Source: Ganoderma boninense (lineage: Eukaryota; Basidiomycota; Agaricomycetes; Polyporales; Polyporaceae). Taken from it: a DNA stretch of 64,000 bases. The stretch lies in assembly GCA_002900995.3 (NCBI GenBank), contig CM035312.1:1825653-1889652 (forward strand). Direction: 5' to 3'. The notes beneath the pieces are model-generated. The model saw only the letters and a program-made list of their open reading frames with translations. It made no database searches and was not told the DNA's origin. A program made the position numbers and the translations under genes. The stretch's first letter is position 1. The number at the start of each line of letters is the position of its first letter. Shown here piece by piece: positions 35,995 through 47,721 of this stretch.

Positions 35995-38917
35995 ATGAGT
36001 GCAGAGATGACCCAAACCCAGCTCGCCACAGCTGCGCAACATCTGTGAGTGCCCGGCTTCTTTTCCTTGACGGATCCCATCCACCGTGTCGACCCCGATC
36101 GCTCCTCCCCCTCCTCTCCTTCCATCTTGTACACCATGTACATATACGCCTGGCTTGGAACTATACACTGATCACTCCATTCAAACACTAGCATGGCCGC
36201 GAAGATGTTCTCCCTCGCTTCCTGCGGTGAGTCGCTCCCGAAGAGTGTAGAATGCACAAGCGCCTGACCAACACACTCCTCCTCCTCCCTTACAGTGATG
36301 TTGTTCTACGACATCGCGATCACCTTCGGGGACGAGGTGGAGAGGATATGGAAGCAGCGGTTCACTGGCGCGACCGTCCTTTGGTTTCTCGTAAGTCCTC
36401 TTGGTAACCGCCGCTGTCTGCTCCCGGTACGGGATCGTGATTTCGCTGACCTCGTTTTGCCGATCGACACTAGAACCGCTACCTCTCGCCGCTCGGCTAC
36501 ATTGTCATTATCGTTTGTGGGTCCTTCCACGCGCGCCCGTGCTGTGTTGTTCGCTGGTGCTCATATATGCGCCCTCATTTAGCATTCCACGATCCTTCAT
36601 GGTCCAAGGCCGCATGCCAGCGCTATGTTCTATATCCTGAGGTCCTCAAGGTGTTCACTGCAACCACCGTTGGGAGTGCGTCATTTGCACACATGCTCAC
36701 TTCCTACATTAATGGAAACACTGACATCTTCGATGCATATGTGCATATAGTCATCTTCATTCTACGCTTATATGCCATATATTCCAAGAGCAAGGCTGTC
36801 CTCTATGGCTTCACTGCCCTGCTCGTCATCGAGCTTGCAATCAAGATAGTCAGTACCCTCCCTTCATCACCGCGCGGATAGTCCAGTTCTAACCGGCAGC
36901 ATGGAATGTACGCACGATCGATTGGATGCGTCGCTATGGCCATATGACAGTGGGCATTCACGGACGGAGTCATGCTCCAGCTCCCACCAGGTATGTGTTC
37001 CTCTCCAGCGCCTTCGGGAGCAATCGTCGTGCGGGCTGCACTCCAGAATGAGTGCTGAATGTTCCATTCACCGCGATTCTATTCATCAATAAGCAGGCTT
37101 CGTAGGGTGCATCCTCACGGGAAAGTCGTCCCCGTGCGTGTCCATTCAATATTCTCTTACGTCGTGCCTCGCGACCCTCCGCATTGTTCGCAAGCCCGGG
37201 CCGCGCGGGGTCAGCAGGGATCGCTAGCATGGGCCCAGACTGACGGCTTCGCTTCTCACAGGGGCGACCGAATCATCTACACATGGGTTGCGGAACTTGT
37301 GTTCGGTAGCTATCCCTTCCCTTCTCTCACCGTGCTCGACCGTTCTCACTGACCGCTCCATACTCTCTCCCTTGTTCGCGACCACGCATTGCGCTGCGCA
37401 TCGTGCCGGACATGGCTGATAAACATAGATTCACTCGTGTTTTTCGCGACGCTGTATCGTACGATCCAGCTGTACAGGCGGACGCTCATCAGCCAAGCTC
37501 TCTCGCTGATCGCGGTCATCATGCGCGATGGTGAGTAGCAGCATGTCCCTTTCGATTAGCCTCAGAGGTTCCGTGGTTCGAAACTTGGGCAGTCTCCTTC
37601 CCGTCTTCGCCAGCGTCGACGTGCCTCGGCTAGAACCCGTACTCAGACTACAAGGAGTGTCTGTACCTGTCAGGGCTAGGCTGATGGAGCGTACCCTAAT
37701 GCTAATGGCTGCCCTTCTGTTTCCGGCGTTTTTAGGAATCATGTACTTCGCGGTCATTTTTGTGTCCAACTTGGTGACCGTTTTGATTTTTGTCGTGCGT
37801 CTTCTCCATTTCTACTGTTCGGTACCTGCTTCTCTGACCACCGATCCCCGACACGCTAGTTCGCACCGGTATGTGCCTTCTTGTGCCACCGTTCTCGACA
37901 GCCACTGACTCATGCGTTGTGGTTGGATGCGATAGCCGGACCTCAAGGTCATCAATGCATCTTTCAGCACTCTGTTCGTCTTTCCTTCCTCTGGACCTAA
38001 AGATTTCAACTGATCATCTCAACCACAGTATCACTAGCTTGATGGTATCCCGCCTCATGCTCAATCTCCGCGGGGAAGTGCTTCGGAGAGGCCCGGTCAT
38101 CTCCAGCCACCATTCCACGTCCCACAACATCCGGGACGTGCCTGAGTCGTACCAGCTTGAGTATACGAAGCATGAGACGGAGACGGGATGGTCGGCTTTC
38201 TCCTCGATCGTCGGCAACCTCGGCGCGCCCGTCATCACGTTCGAGGCGGAGAACAGCAGCTACTACGACGACCTCAACGAGAACGAGGACGACGCCATCG
38301 ACCCCACGTTCCTGCAGACAACTCCCCGCAAGAGCAAGTTCCCGCGCAAACCTCCCCCGCATCTTCAACACGTCTACCCCCCTCTCCCCCGCTCCCCTCG
38401 CAGCGCAGATCCGCTGCGCAAAACATTTGCCGGTCATTCCCTCCACTCACGCCAGCCCACCGACAGCTCCGACGAGACCATGGGGTGGACGAGGGTCGCG
38501 ATGCCCGACACGCCGCCCCCGTCCGGCCCGTCCTCGCCCACGCTGCGCTCCGTGAACCGCCAGCCGTCGGCCGAGTCCTCCTCGTCCGCCTCGGCGTCGG
38601 CGTTCACCTTCGCCACGCTCCCGCGCAAGACGAAGCTCGCGCGCCTCAAGACGCTCTCGCGCCCGCGCACGGCGGACAGCACGACCTCGGAGCGCGACGT
38701 CGTCGAGATGATGCAGACGCGCTCGATGCCCGCCCCGCTCGTCGTGCAGGTGACCGAGGAGGTGCTTGTGGACCACGTCGTCCCCGACGAGGACGACGGC
38801 GGCCAGGGCCCGAGGAGCACGGAGGACGGCTCGGGCTCGGGCTCGAGGGGTCGGCGGCCGTGGCTCGCGCCGCCGTCGTGGAGGCTGAGCCGGGATGGGC
38901 ATTACGAGGAGGGATGA
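35995..38917 (+). CDS. DUF6533-type seven-helix membrane protein
   Basis: A highly split gene of roughly a dozen exons beginning at ATG 35995. The N-terminus carries the DUF6533 signature: LMAAKMFSLASCVMLFYDIA, then FGDEVERIWKQRFTGATVLW, then NRYLSPLGYIVII. Further hydrophobic segments follow, and an AFTDGVMLQLPPGFVGCILT loop typical of the family. Later exons hold WVAELVFDSLVFFATLYRT and MYFAVIFVSNLVTVLIFVF. One exon is only 9 nt (37860-37868). The C-terminal third, in one large exon ending at 38917, is a polar Ser/Pro/Asp-rich cytosolic tail. DUF6533 proteins are a large Agaricomycete family with a GPCR-like topology but no proven ligand. All splice joins tested kept the frame. Confidence 0.85.
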
Positions 38918-39190
38918 ACGTCCTCGCGCGATTCACTCACGGAGCGCGAGCACGACGTATGTCAGGGACGATTGTGGTCGGTGTTGGTTGTTTGTACGAG
39001 CTGCTACTTACCCTTACAATAATACATACCCGGGATGATATGTATCTTTCATCGCCAGGGTAAAATTCAAGACTCTTGTATATTGAGTCCGCCGTGGTAA
39101 GTATACAACATGGTGTTTTATTTCAAACCCAAGCTCGGCACATTCATCCCCTCCTCCACATCCCGTCCGTCCTTGCCCTACCCGCGTCCG

Positions 39191-40611
39191 TCACTCAGCT
39201 GCGTCGACCCACTTCCCGTCCTCGTCCAGGCGCACGTCAAACGTCCACTTGCGATTATCCACCCACTGATCGCCCAGAAACGTATCGTAAAACTTGACGT
39301 GGTAGTCGCCCGCAGCGTCCACGAAGTAGCCGACGACGCGCGGATCGGGGCCGAGGTACTCGTGTCTGCTCGCGCGTGCGGTCCAGGTCCCCCCGTCCCC
39401 CAAGCAGCAGTAAGTAGTGGGTTTCGAAATTCGAATTGGCGTTCGAGGTTGACGTTAGCGTCGACATTGACACATCAGCGGAGGCGTTCGAGGCCGGGGA
39501 GGCAGGCCATCGCGCACAAACGCCATAGGCAGCGGGCGGAGGGAGCAAGCCACCAAGACGGCGAACGTAAAAGGCAGAATTTGACGCGTGACGGGCGCAA
39601 GGCAAAGATTGATATTGATGGCGTGGCGCGCGGGGAAGCAGGGATGGGAGAAGCGGGGGTGGGCGGCCAGAGCGGGGAAGCGGTGTAGAGAGGGTGTTGA
39701 GAACGGTGCTGTGGAAGGAATGCAGAGCGGAAAGGCCGGAGAAGCAGCGAATTTACGACAGCAGCACGAGCGCGGGCCCAAGGCGGGACTCTCGATGCTG
39801 CGCATCGAGTGCCACGAGAACGTATGTGGCTCATGTGGATGTGGGGTTGTGGTGAACATGGAGCGGATCGTACGCGGGCGGCATGGTTCGCGGCCACAGC
39901 GTTCTCGGTGGCACGAGGATTCGAGAGTTCGACTTTTGGGAGTATGTAACTCGGGTCGCCCGAGATCATCGCAGAAGCTCGCTTGGACGGACGGAAATGA
40001 ACGTGTGCGTGCGGCAAACGCGAGGCGGGCCCGTTCGTAATAAAGACATAGACAGAACGAGGTCGAGGACGAAGACGGGCCGCGGCCCCATCATATCCTC
40101 GAGCGCAAGTCGCCGGCATGGCAGTATGGACCCGAGGCCCCGGGCAACGAAACAGACATCTGAACCAAGTTGGACTTGGACTCACCTCCTCGCGAGTATG
40201 CCCTCCGCCCCGACATAGTTCGGACACCCTTCCATCACCGGCACCTTGCCTACTGCCTCGAAGCGCCGCCCTCTCCCTGTCCTTCTCTTCGCACGCGACC
40301 CGCTCGCAATAGTACCGGTGCACGAGCTGGTTGATGTCTGTGCCGGGATACACCGTGCGGACGTCGCTGCCCTGGCGCGCGAGGTAGGTGCGGGGGAGGT
40401 GGACACGCGTGCGCTCATGCACGACGCGCCTCTCGAGCGGCCAGCGCGCGATCGGCCAGGCTTGCGCGCGGCGATGCTTGGAGAGATCGTCAAGTGCGGT
40501 TTGCCTTGCTTTGTCGTCCACTACCTGCGGGGCTGGGAGTGCGGCCTTGGAAGGGGGAGGCGGTAGGGCGGCGTCTTGGGGCTCGGCCTTGGGGATGATG
40601 GTGACGGCCAT
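39191..40611 (-). CDS. unrecognised protein gene, partial model
   Basis: Two parts look coding. The first is an exon starting at MAVTIIPKAEP (40611) and ending at a good donor at 40185/40186. The second is a terminal segment ending at stop 39191 that reads like a small beta-rich domain (EYLGPDPRVVGYFVDAAGDY, then KWTFDV). Within the first exon the register appears to change by one base near 40268-40278, after ACEEKDRERA and before a stretch ending GCPNYVGAEGILAR. The middle exon(s) between 40,185 and about 39,400 could not be settled: all three frames are open for long distances. No family was recognised. It may be one gene or two adjacent ones. Confidence 0.4.
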
Positions 40612-42555
40612 TTGCAGAGAGAATGTGATGGAAGGCTAGGCAGAGGGAGAAGCAGACTGGTGTAGTATTGACGTGGCAGAGAGCCTGATTCCTTTGCGAG
40701 AGTGAAGCTGCGTTCGCTCAAGTGTGACAGTGGACAAGTGTGGGCGTCTAGAACAGGAGAAGATTTGACGTGCTATCGAGCGCCCACCCGATCTAGTAAT
40801 GGTGGCACCATATCGGGTCTCGGCTACATCTCGACGATCTGCACACGACCAAACGACTGCCAGACCATGGAGATCGTGGTAGAAAGCACCACCTGGGACG
40901 AGAGAAGGACATGAAAGATACGAAGATAGGTAGGGACAAGGCGTGTACTTATACGTAGCTCCAGTCGCCATATGCTCTGAGTTGTACATTCCATCTCTCC
41001 TGGTGCGTTAGCGCCTTCCGATCGGCTCGGAAAGTTCAGCCCCACGATTGCCCGGGCTATCGCACGACCTGCTCCAACTCAATCCATTGGCTCAAATGGC
41101 GGCACACTACCATTTCGCGACATACTTACATGTCTGAAAGATGCAAAAAAAAGGTTGTCCTGCGACGAGAATGCGATGCCATGGCTCAAATTTACCGCGG
41201 ACGTCCGGCGGTCCGTCTGGAGGGCTCGAGACAGTCAGGGGCTCTCGGAAGATGGTGGAATTACAATGTGGCGGAACCGAGCCTAAACGACCTGGTCTAT
41301 CCCGGCCGTACCAAGCTGTACTTGGTGTGGGGTAAGTGAATGCAAGGTAAGTTTTCTGGGAGTGGTAAGTAAAAGGTGGTAAGAAGCCGAGAGATAGCCG
41401 CCACAGGTACGATCAGCCGCGAGAGGCGAAGAGAGATAATAACAACCACTTCTTAATACCATCGGACTTGAACCGGACCGTGAAGTGCTGGGAGCGGAAC
41501 CCCGAGAACGACAGAACAGGCAGGATAAATTAAAAGTCCCAGACTAACCGGTTTATTTCTAGCTGTGTGCATGACGATGACGCCAGGAAGATGCACATAT
41601 GTCGTGGCGAGGGATTCTGCCGTCGGGTCGACGACACATGGTGGAGGGAACGAAGAGGAGGATGAGCTCAAGCCTGAGAAGGTGGCGAATGAAAGGGGTT
41701 ATAGCACCCGCTGTGGTGCTATGTCAGAATTCCACGTAACTTGGCAGGGTACATGGGACCAAGCCAGGTACAAGAGGACTTGGGGGATGAGCTGATCGGA
41801 CGAGCCAGGCAGTGGGGAATTCGGAGGGACATCAAACGGGGGGATTTGCATGTGTATATGTTCAGAGGTGGGGGCGCGCCACAGCGGCAGGAATGCCGCA
41901 AGACTAGGACATATTCGCGCTCGCGGAGAGTGTTATCGCGAACTGCCGTATTTGGGGGCAGAATCGGGAGATGTGCGAGGATGTGGCTAGGCACGCCCCG
42001 CAGCACCTAATCAGGCATCCCTTGGCAAGATCGGTCAGAGATCAACAGCTTATCGCACTGCTTCCCGTCACGTCCCGAGCAACGCCAGCGCCCACAACTC
42101 AGCATGCCACGCTCCCTGCGCTGCTTATCGGCCTCGTCGCGGACGACGAGCAGCCAGCAAACCCGCAGGGGCAGTGGGGCGCTCTGGGCGGACCCGCGAC
42201 GACGGATGTGGGGAGTCGGGACGGGCTTGGCCTGGCGTCTGGAACGGACAGAGCTTGAGAGAGAATCAGGGTGTCGCGGGGCAGATAAAGTCGAGGGCTG
42301 TGATTGGACGATAAGTAGAAACGTCGCGGGGACGCGCCAGGCTGGAAAGCGCAGGCGGCAGGGGCCAGTGGCGTCTGCAGAGTCAGTCTGGGGCTCCCGC
42401 CTTCCTTTATCTTCTCCAAACCTTCCGCATGGCCCCTTCTTTTTCTTCTCATCCGAACGCCCTCCGTTCGCCGCCGTCGTCGCCCCCGACGCACTCGTCC
42501 TCCTCCTCGTCCCCGGCCGGCTCCAGCAGCGCGACCCCGCCCCGCCAGAGTCAAC
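40612..42555. other. intergenic region upstream of the ammonium transporter
   Basis: No gene was recognised in this 1.9-kb stretch. Its right half should contain the ammonium transporter promoter (see the GATA motif cluster). An upstream ATG at 42429 opens a frame that overlaps the transporter start out of frame, but it is unknown whether it lies within the transcript. Confidence 0.4.
42049..42315. promoter_or_regulatory. cluster of four GATA-factor motifs upstream of the ammonium transporter
   Basis: HGATAR motifs are present at 42049-42055 (minus, CGATAAG), 42124-42130 (minus, CGATAAG), 42283-42288 (plus, AGATAA) and 42309-42315 (plus, CGATAAG). They lie 240-510 bp before the start codon. 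Fungal ammonium transporters are commonly activated under nitrogen limitation by AreA/Nit2-type GATA factors binding such sites, usually in pairs. Function here is inferred from position and motif only. Confidence 0.5.
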
Positions 42556-44483
42556 ATGGTCAACATCACCTACGATGCATGTCAGTCCCCTCCCCCCTCC
42601 TCGCGTGCCCCGCACTCTCCCTGACCGCTCCCTCCGTTTCCAGCGGAGTCCATCCAATACGATGACCCCAGCACCGGCACCCTCACCGTCTACTCCCCGG
42701 GTGACATCGCATGGGTTCTCGCGTCGACGGCTCTCGTCTGGATCATGATTCCAGGCGTCGGCTTCTTCTACTCAGGTCTCCTGAGGAGAAAGAATGCTCT
42801 TTCCATGATTTGGGCCTCCATGATGACCCTCGCTGTCGTTTCTTTCCAGGTCAGTTTCCATCTCATCTCGTATCCCCTGCTCCCCGGATAGTCCGCTGAC
42901 AACTCATACAGTGGTTCTTCTGGGGGTGAGTACATCGACATGAGCTCCGCGTTTTCCGTCATGGTGCTGAGGCCCTCTCTAGCTATTCACTAGCTTTCAG
43001 CGACACCGCTGGCCCATATATTGGTGACCTCAGTGCGTATATGCGTTAATATCTCTCTCGCGATACCTCTCTAAGCATGCTGTATGGCGTAGAGTACTTC
43101 GGCCTGAAGGGGGTTCTCGCACAACCTTCAATAGCCAGCGTCAAGGTTCCCGCTCTCGTTTTCTGTGTATTCCAGCTCATGTTCGCGGCCATCACGTACG
43201 TCGATTTAGCGTTCGTTAAGTGTCCCTCATTCACCTATTGTGCCTCCCTCAGCCCCATACTTGCTATTGGTGCCATTGCCGAGCGCGGTCGCCTCGGTCC
43301 CATCATGGTATTCGTCTTCGTCTGGTCGACCATTGTCTACGACCCCATCGCTTGCTGGACCTGGAACTCCAACGGCTGGTCCTTCAAGCTTGGCGGCCTC
43401 GACTTCGCCGGCGGAACCCCCGTCCACATCTCGTCCGGGACCGCCGCGCTCGCTATCTCCATCTACCTCGGTAAGCGGCGCGGGTATGGCACTGAACGGC
43501 TCGCGTACAAGCCGCACAACACGACCTACGTCGTTCTTGGCACGATCTTCCTCTGGTTTGGCTGGTTCGGTTTCAACGGCGGTTCCGCGCTCGCCGCCAA
43601 CCTCCGTGCGACCCAGGCGTGCATCGTCACCAACCTCGCGGCCTCTGTCGGTGGTTTGACCTGGATGCTCTGGGACTACAGGCTTGAGAAAAAGTGGTCC
43701 GCCGTGGGCTTCTGCTCTGGCGCGATCGCCGGTTTGGTTGCGATCACGCCGGGTTCTGGTTTCGTCGGCTCGCGTACGTTTCAGCTCTCCCGTTGTCTAT
43801 TAATTGCTCGGTGCTCATCTGACTTGGACCGCAATTTCAGCCGCCGCTGTGCTTTTTGGCGTCATGGCCGGCACGATATGCAACTTCGCCACGCAACTTA
43901 AGTTCATCTTCCATTACGACGACTGCCTTGATGTCAGCATGTTTCGCTGCTCTGACGTGGTTACCATCTGCTGACGCCACTTCTTTTCCGCCAGATCTTC
44001 GCGTCGCACGCTATTGGCGGTATCGTCGGGAACGTTCTCACCGGTCTCTTCGCGCAGTCGAGCATCGGCTCATTCGACGGTGAACTGGCGCCGTTCCCTG
44101 GCGGCTGGCTCGACCACCACTACATCCAGCTCGGGTACCAGATCGCGGATTCGGTCTCGGGCTTGTCGTACTCGTTTGTGATGACGACGATCATCCTGTG
44201 GATCATGCACTTCATCCCCGGCCTGCGCCTGCGCGCGAGCGAGGAGGCGGAGATCCTCGGCATCGACGACGCGGAGATGGGCGAGTTCGCGTACGACTAC
44301 GTAGGGATCGACCTCGGGGCGGGCGGTCAGCACGACTACCACGATGACCACCACACGCACGGTGAGCTTAACGCCACGACAGGTGGACGCGAGCCGCGGC
44401 ACGCTGCCCTCAAGGCCGACTCGGCGAGCAGCGACGCGGAGCACGAGAAAAACAACACGCATTCGGGGTCGGCGTCGAACTGA
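42556..44483 (+). CDS. ammonium transporter, Mep/Amt family
   Basis: Eight exons: 42556-42580, 42644-42849, 42912-42925 (14 nt), 42983-43032, 43093-43195, 43253-43773, 43841-43932 and 43997-44483. Encodes about 500 residues with eleven hydrophobic segments. Diagnostic stretches: WIMIPGVGFFYSGLLRRKNA, the Amt signature DFAGGTPVHISSGTAALA with the first pore His, GWFGFNGGSALAAN, and ASHAIGGIVGN with the second pore His. The cytosolic tail contains IPGLRLRASEEAEILGIDDA followed by EMGEFAYDYV, the conserved C-terminal regulatory element of Mep2-like proteins. The protein carries ammonium across the plasma membrane for nitrogen uptake, and Mep2 types may act as sensors. An unusual His/Asp cluster (HDYHDDHHTHG) follows in the tail. 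The frame is intact throughout. Confidence 0.95.
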
Positions 44484-45542
44484 GGCTTTCTTTCGCTCGT
44501 CGATTGTGGTGGACACGAACAATGCAGTTTTTTTTTCTTCGCTCACATGAGGGGTTTTTTTGGGGGGAGGGCAAGTACGGTCGGTCGGCCGGCATTGGAG
44601 AACAGAAGAACAGGAATAGATAGATAAATAGCGCTAATCGCCGTGACGGTCGCGTTTTCGCAACGCCGCTGTGCCGCTCAAGATCCTACTTTGGGACTAT
44701 TTCGTGTAGGATCTCGTGTAATAAACTTGGTTAAACTCGGTTCATCCCACGTTTTGAGCCGCGGGTTGGGAAGTGACAAGACATGCATATGTACTTATGG
44801 GTTTGAACTTTGCTCGATGTACATGTGCTTAACGCGAGTCCCTGGCTTACCCAGTGTCGAGACCTATCGAGCCTCCATCTGGAGTGGCACCTAGGTTCTT
44901 GTCGCGATCGTTCGCCGGATTCGCCGGACAGGAATTCGGAAAGCCCGTCGTGGTTGAAGGACACGATAAACATAGTATGATAGACAGGTGGCTGGTGCAC
45001 TTCAAGGCCGATCTGTTTCATGGCCACCGCTTTGACATGTGGCTGGTAGGCTGGCATGCTCCCAACGTTGCAACTTGGACGTCCGGTATCCACGAGGCAT
45101 CCGTGATTTGTGCGCCAAGGTTGCCAAACAAAGGTCCGGGCCGGCGAAGGAGCGGCACGACTCGGACAGCACCGCTTCTCCTCCCCCGTCTTCCTCAACA
45201 AGGGCGCAGTTGACTTGTTCGAACTGTACGTGATCTGTGTATTGCGAGAAGGATGCTACATGCATGGTAAGGCCATGACGGGCTATCAACGTAAACCGGA
45301 TGAAACTAGGTATACATAACAAAATGCGCTAGGACTCCCACCGCATGCCGGCGCGGCGTCGAGACGAATACGATACTCCCAAACGTGCTGCCAAAGAATA
45401 TACTTAGAGATTCCTTTCATATCCGCCAAGATGCTGAGCATATCCGCAAGAGCGCCGAGAAGGAACCACAGAAGACCACCTCAAGGACCAGAGCAGGCCA
45501 AGATCGAGGACGAGCTAGCACTAGTAGAGCCAGCTCTAGAGT
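44484..45542. other. convergent intergenic region
   Basis: It separates the transporter stop from the 3' end of the coiled-coil gene. Contains T9 and T7G7-like homopolymer runs at about 44,527-44,572. No gene was seen. Confidence 0.4.
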
Positions 45543-46681
45543 CTAGGGCATAGTCACCCGGCCGCGGTGTCTCCGGACGGACGCAATGCGGCGATCGAGC
45601 GCAGCGAACGCAGCATCGTTCAGCTGGGCAAGGGGCCCAGAGAACATGGCGTCCTGCCCGAGCGCGCTGACGACGCCGCGGAGCCCGAGCACGACCTCCT
45701 GCATCGAGCGCATGACGGAGATGTTTGCCGCGCTCGAGAGCGCGACGCTCACCGTGCGCAGGCAGTCGTTGATGCGCTTCGACAGGTCCGCGAGCGTCGC
45801 CCGCGACGTCTCGAGCACGCGCGCCTCCGCCGCGAGGTCCTTCTCCTTCTGCCGGAGCTCGGCGACGCGCGCGGAGAGGCGGACACTCTCGGCGCGCTCC
45901 TTCTCGAGGTTAACAGTCTGCTCCTGGAGCTGCTTGCGCGAGACGTCGAGCTCGAGCGTGATCCGCGAGACGACGCCCTTCTGCTCGTCAACGGGCGCTT
46001 GGAGGGCCTCGCGGTCAACGATGGCGATGACGTCCGTGAAGCTTGTCTCTGCCAGGTGCGGTGCGAGGGCAATTGCGAGAGCTCCCTTCATACGGAAAAA
46101 AAGTTAGTATCCATAGAGAGAACTGGTGCAGGGAAGCGACGCACGTACCCCTAAGCGTACTATATCGCGAGTCCGGGTCTTCTTGCGCAGGACAGATTCG
46201 GCCTTCCCCAGCCGGTACTCGGCCTGTTCGAGAGTTGCGTTCAGGTTCATAATGTCGGCATTGAGGAACATGATGCGGCCCTCAGTCGCAGCGATCATGC
46301 AGTCGGCCTCTCCGAGCTCGAATGTCGTCTCTTTGATGGAGGCCTCGATGGACCGCCCTTCGCTCAGATTGGTCATGAGACGGTCCCCAGTCTCAATGAG
46401 CCATGTAGTTACTGTAGCATGTGCCGAGCCAAGACTCTTAAGGGTCGGGTGGCGGTGGGTGAGAGAGGGGAAACGCAGGGTGCGGGAGACGAACGTACCT
46501 CCACCACCGTGGAACTAAATGTGAGGAACTGCCCCAGTGTCACCTGTGGGTAGTTTCTTTCGATATGCTCCGAGGACGTGATTGAGCCCTGATAGCCCTG
46601 GAGCAGAACTACGATGCCATTCATGGCGCCGATAGAGCGCTGCACGTCGGACACAATCGAGGGCTTGTAGTTGGACTCCAT
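45543..46681 (-). CDS. coiled-coil protein of unknown function
   Basis: Three exons are read: ATG 46681 with a conserved-looking start (SIVSDVQRSIGAMNGIVVLL), a middle exon at about 46,160-46,400 (LMTNLSEGRSIEASIKETTF, then MIAATEGRIMFLNADIMNLN), and a last exon of about 180 codons from about 46,091 to stop 45543. The last two exons are dominated by heptad-like Leu/Ala/Glu/Arg patterns (LDVSRKQLQEQTVNLEKERA and onward), so a long coiled coil is predicted. The middle/last junction (LG|GALAIALAPHL) is clean. The first junction uses the donor at 46,498 and an uncertain acceptor ending in TTGAG. There is no signal peptide or membrane segment. I do not recognise a named family. Confidence 0.65.
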
Positions 46682-47376
46682 GGGCGGCGGCGAGGGGCCT
46701 TAGATGAGAGCGCCACAAGTGAATATGTACTTGGGAGGTAGACGGGACGAAGAGCTCCAGTTGAGAGTGTCGCAAGTGGGTATATGTGGGCACACGTTGG
46801 GAACACGCGTTCAGCATAGTGGTGGAAGGTTCGGAATAGTCGGCAGGGTAGGGGCAGGACATAGTTCTTGACGTCTTCCAAATACAACAGAAGCAGGAGC
46901 ACGAGCCGGTGCCGGCTTCCCACGTCAGGTCACGATATACAAGGTTTAGGAACGCGAGGGGAGTGGCAGGACTTGAATGTCTGAAAAAGACTGAGAAGAA
47001 GGGTTTTGCGGTGCAGTTGAGACTTGGTAAACATTGATCAGCTGGAGAGGTGGCGACACTAAAGCTGCTGGAAACAGCATCAACGCCTTGAGGGGATAGC
47101 GGTCAAGTGATTATGTCGGGTCATGATGAGGACCTGTGATCCAAAGACTAAGACGATGTAATGTATACGCTGCGAAGTGACTCACGTTCAACCGGAATCA
47201 TGTTTCTAAAACTCAGGGGAAATACTTCAAGACCCTTCGCTGAAGCTACCATGTCCTTCGAATTTCTATGTTCTACGCTACGATCGATTCGTATCAAATG
47301 TTTCATTACAGATCCTGTCAGAGCTGGGGCCAGTGGCAAAAGGAGATGAGGGCGAGGTAGAGCGATCGAAAAGGGA
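46682..47376. other. intergenic, upstream of coiled-coil gene
   Basis: About 700 bp between the coiled-coil gene start and the retrotransposon. No gene or repeat was recognised. The element inserted into this AT-richer spacer. Confidence 0.4.
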
Positions 47377-47381
47377 GATAT
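47377..47381. repeat. target-site duplication GATAT (left)
   Basis: Five bases directly before the left LTR are GATAT, identical to 53264-53268 directly after the right LTR. A 5-bp duplication is normal for Ty3/gypsy integration. Confidence 0.95.
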
Positions 47382-47681
47382 TGTAAGCCCCGCGCCGCGT
47401 AGCTTACCATTTACGGACACTCATGACCACCCGCACACAACTCATACGTCATATTCATCCCCTTCACGCTGTTCTCTCGATATTCACCCTTGTTTTGGAC
47501 TATTTGTACACATAGATATATATTCCCCTTCCCTGCGTTCGGGAGCCCCAGCTTATGCTCCCGCAACGCAGGTACGTACTTCCATACTCTTACCTTACTC
47601 AGCTTATGCTCCCGCAACGCAGATCTTGTTCCTGTCCTTCGCGTGCCGAGTGTTTACCGGATTCGTACGTCCGGTCTTCCA
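47382..47681 (+). repeat. 5' LTR, 300 bp
   Basis: Begins TG and ends CA. By eye identical over all 300 bp to 52964-53263. Contains a 23-bp direct repeat (47549-47571 and 47600-47622) and an upstream arm (47533-47546) complementary to part of either repeat, giving two mutually exclusive hairpins. TATATAT-like AT-rich DNA at about 47,515-47,524 could be the promoter element. Confidence 0.97.
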
Positions 47682-47697
47682 CTTTTTTTTTGACACC

Positions 47698-47721
47698 GAA
47701 CAAGCTCTGTTGAGCTCGTTC
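47698..47721 (+). other. hairpin just inside the 5' LTR (candidate priming structure)
   Basis: GAACAAGCTC, loop TGTT, GAGCTCGTTC forms a ten-base stem with a single mismatch, starting 17 nt after the LTR end. It is followed at once by TGGAACCGAACC. A standard primer site complementary to a tRNA 3' end (TGG directly after the LTR) is absent; instead there is a T-run and TGACACCGA. The structure may take part in priming or packaging; this is inference. Confidence 0.5.

Noticed and set aside
39475..40185. long continuous minus-strand frame extending the first exon of the 40-kb gene
   Set aside because: It runs through a good splice donor (40185) and becomes Pro/Ser/Arg-rich noise; probably intronic read-through.
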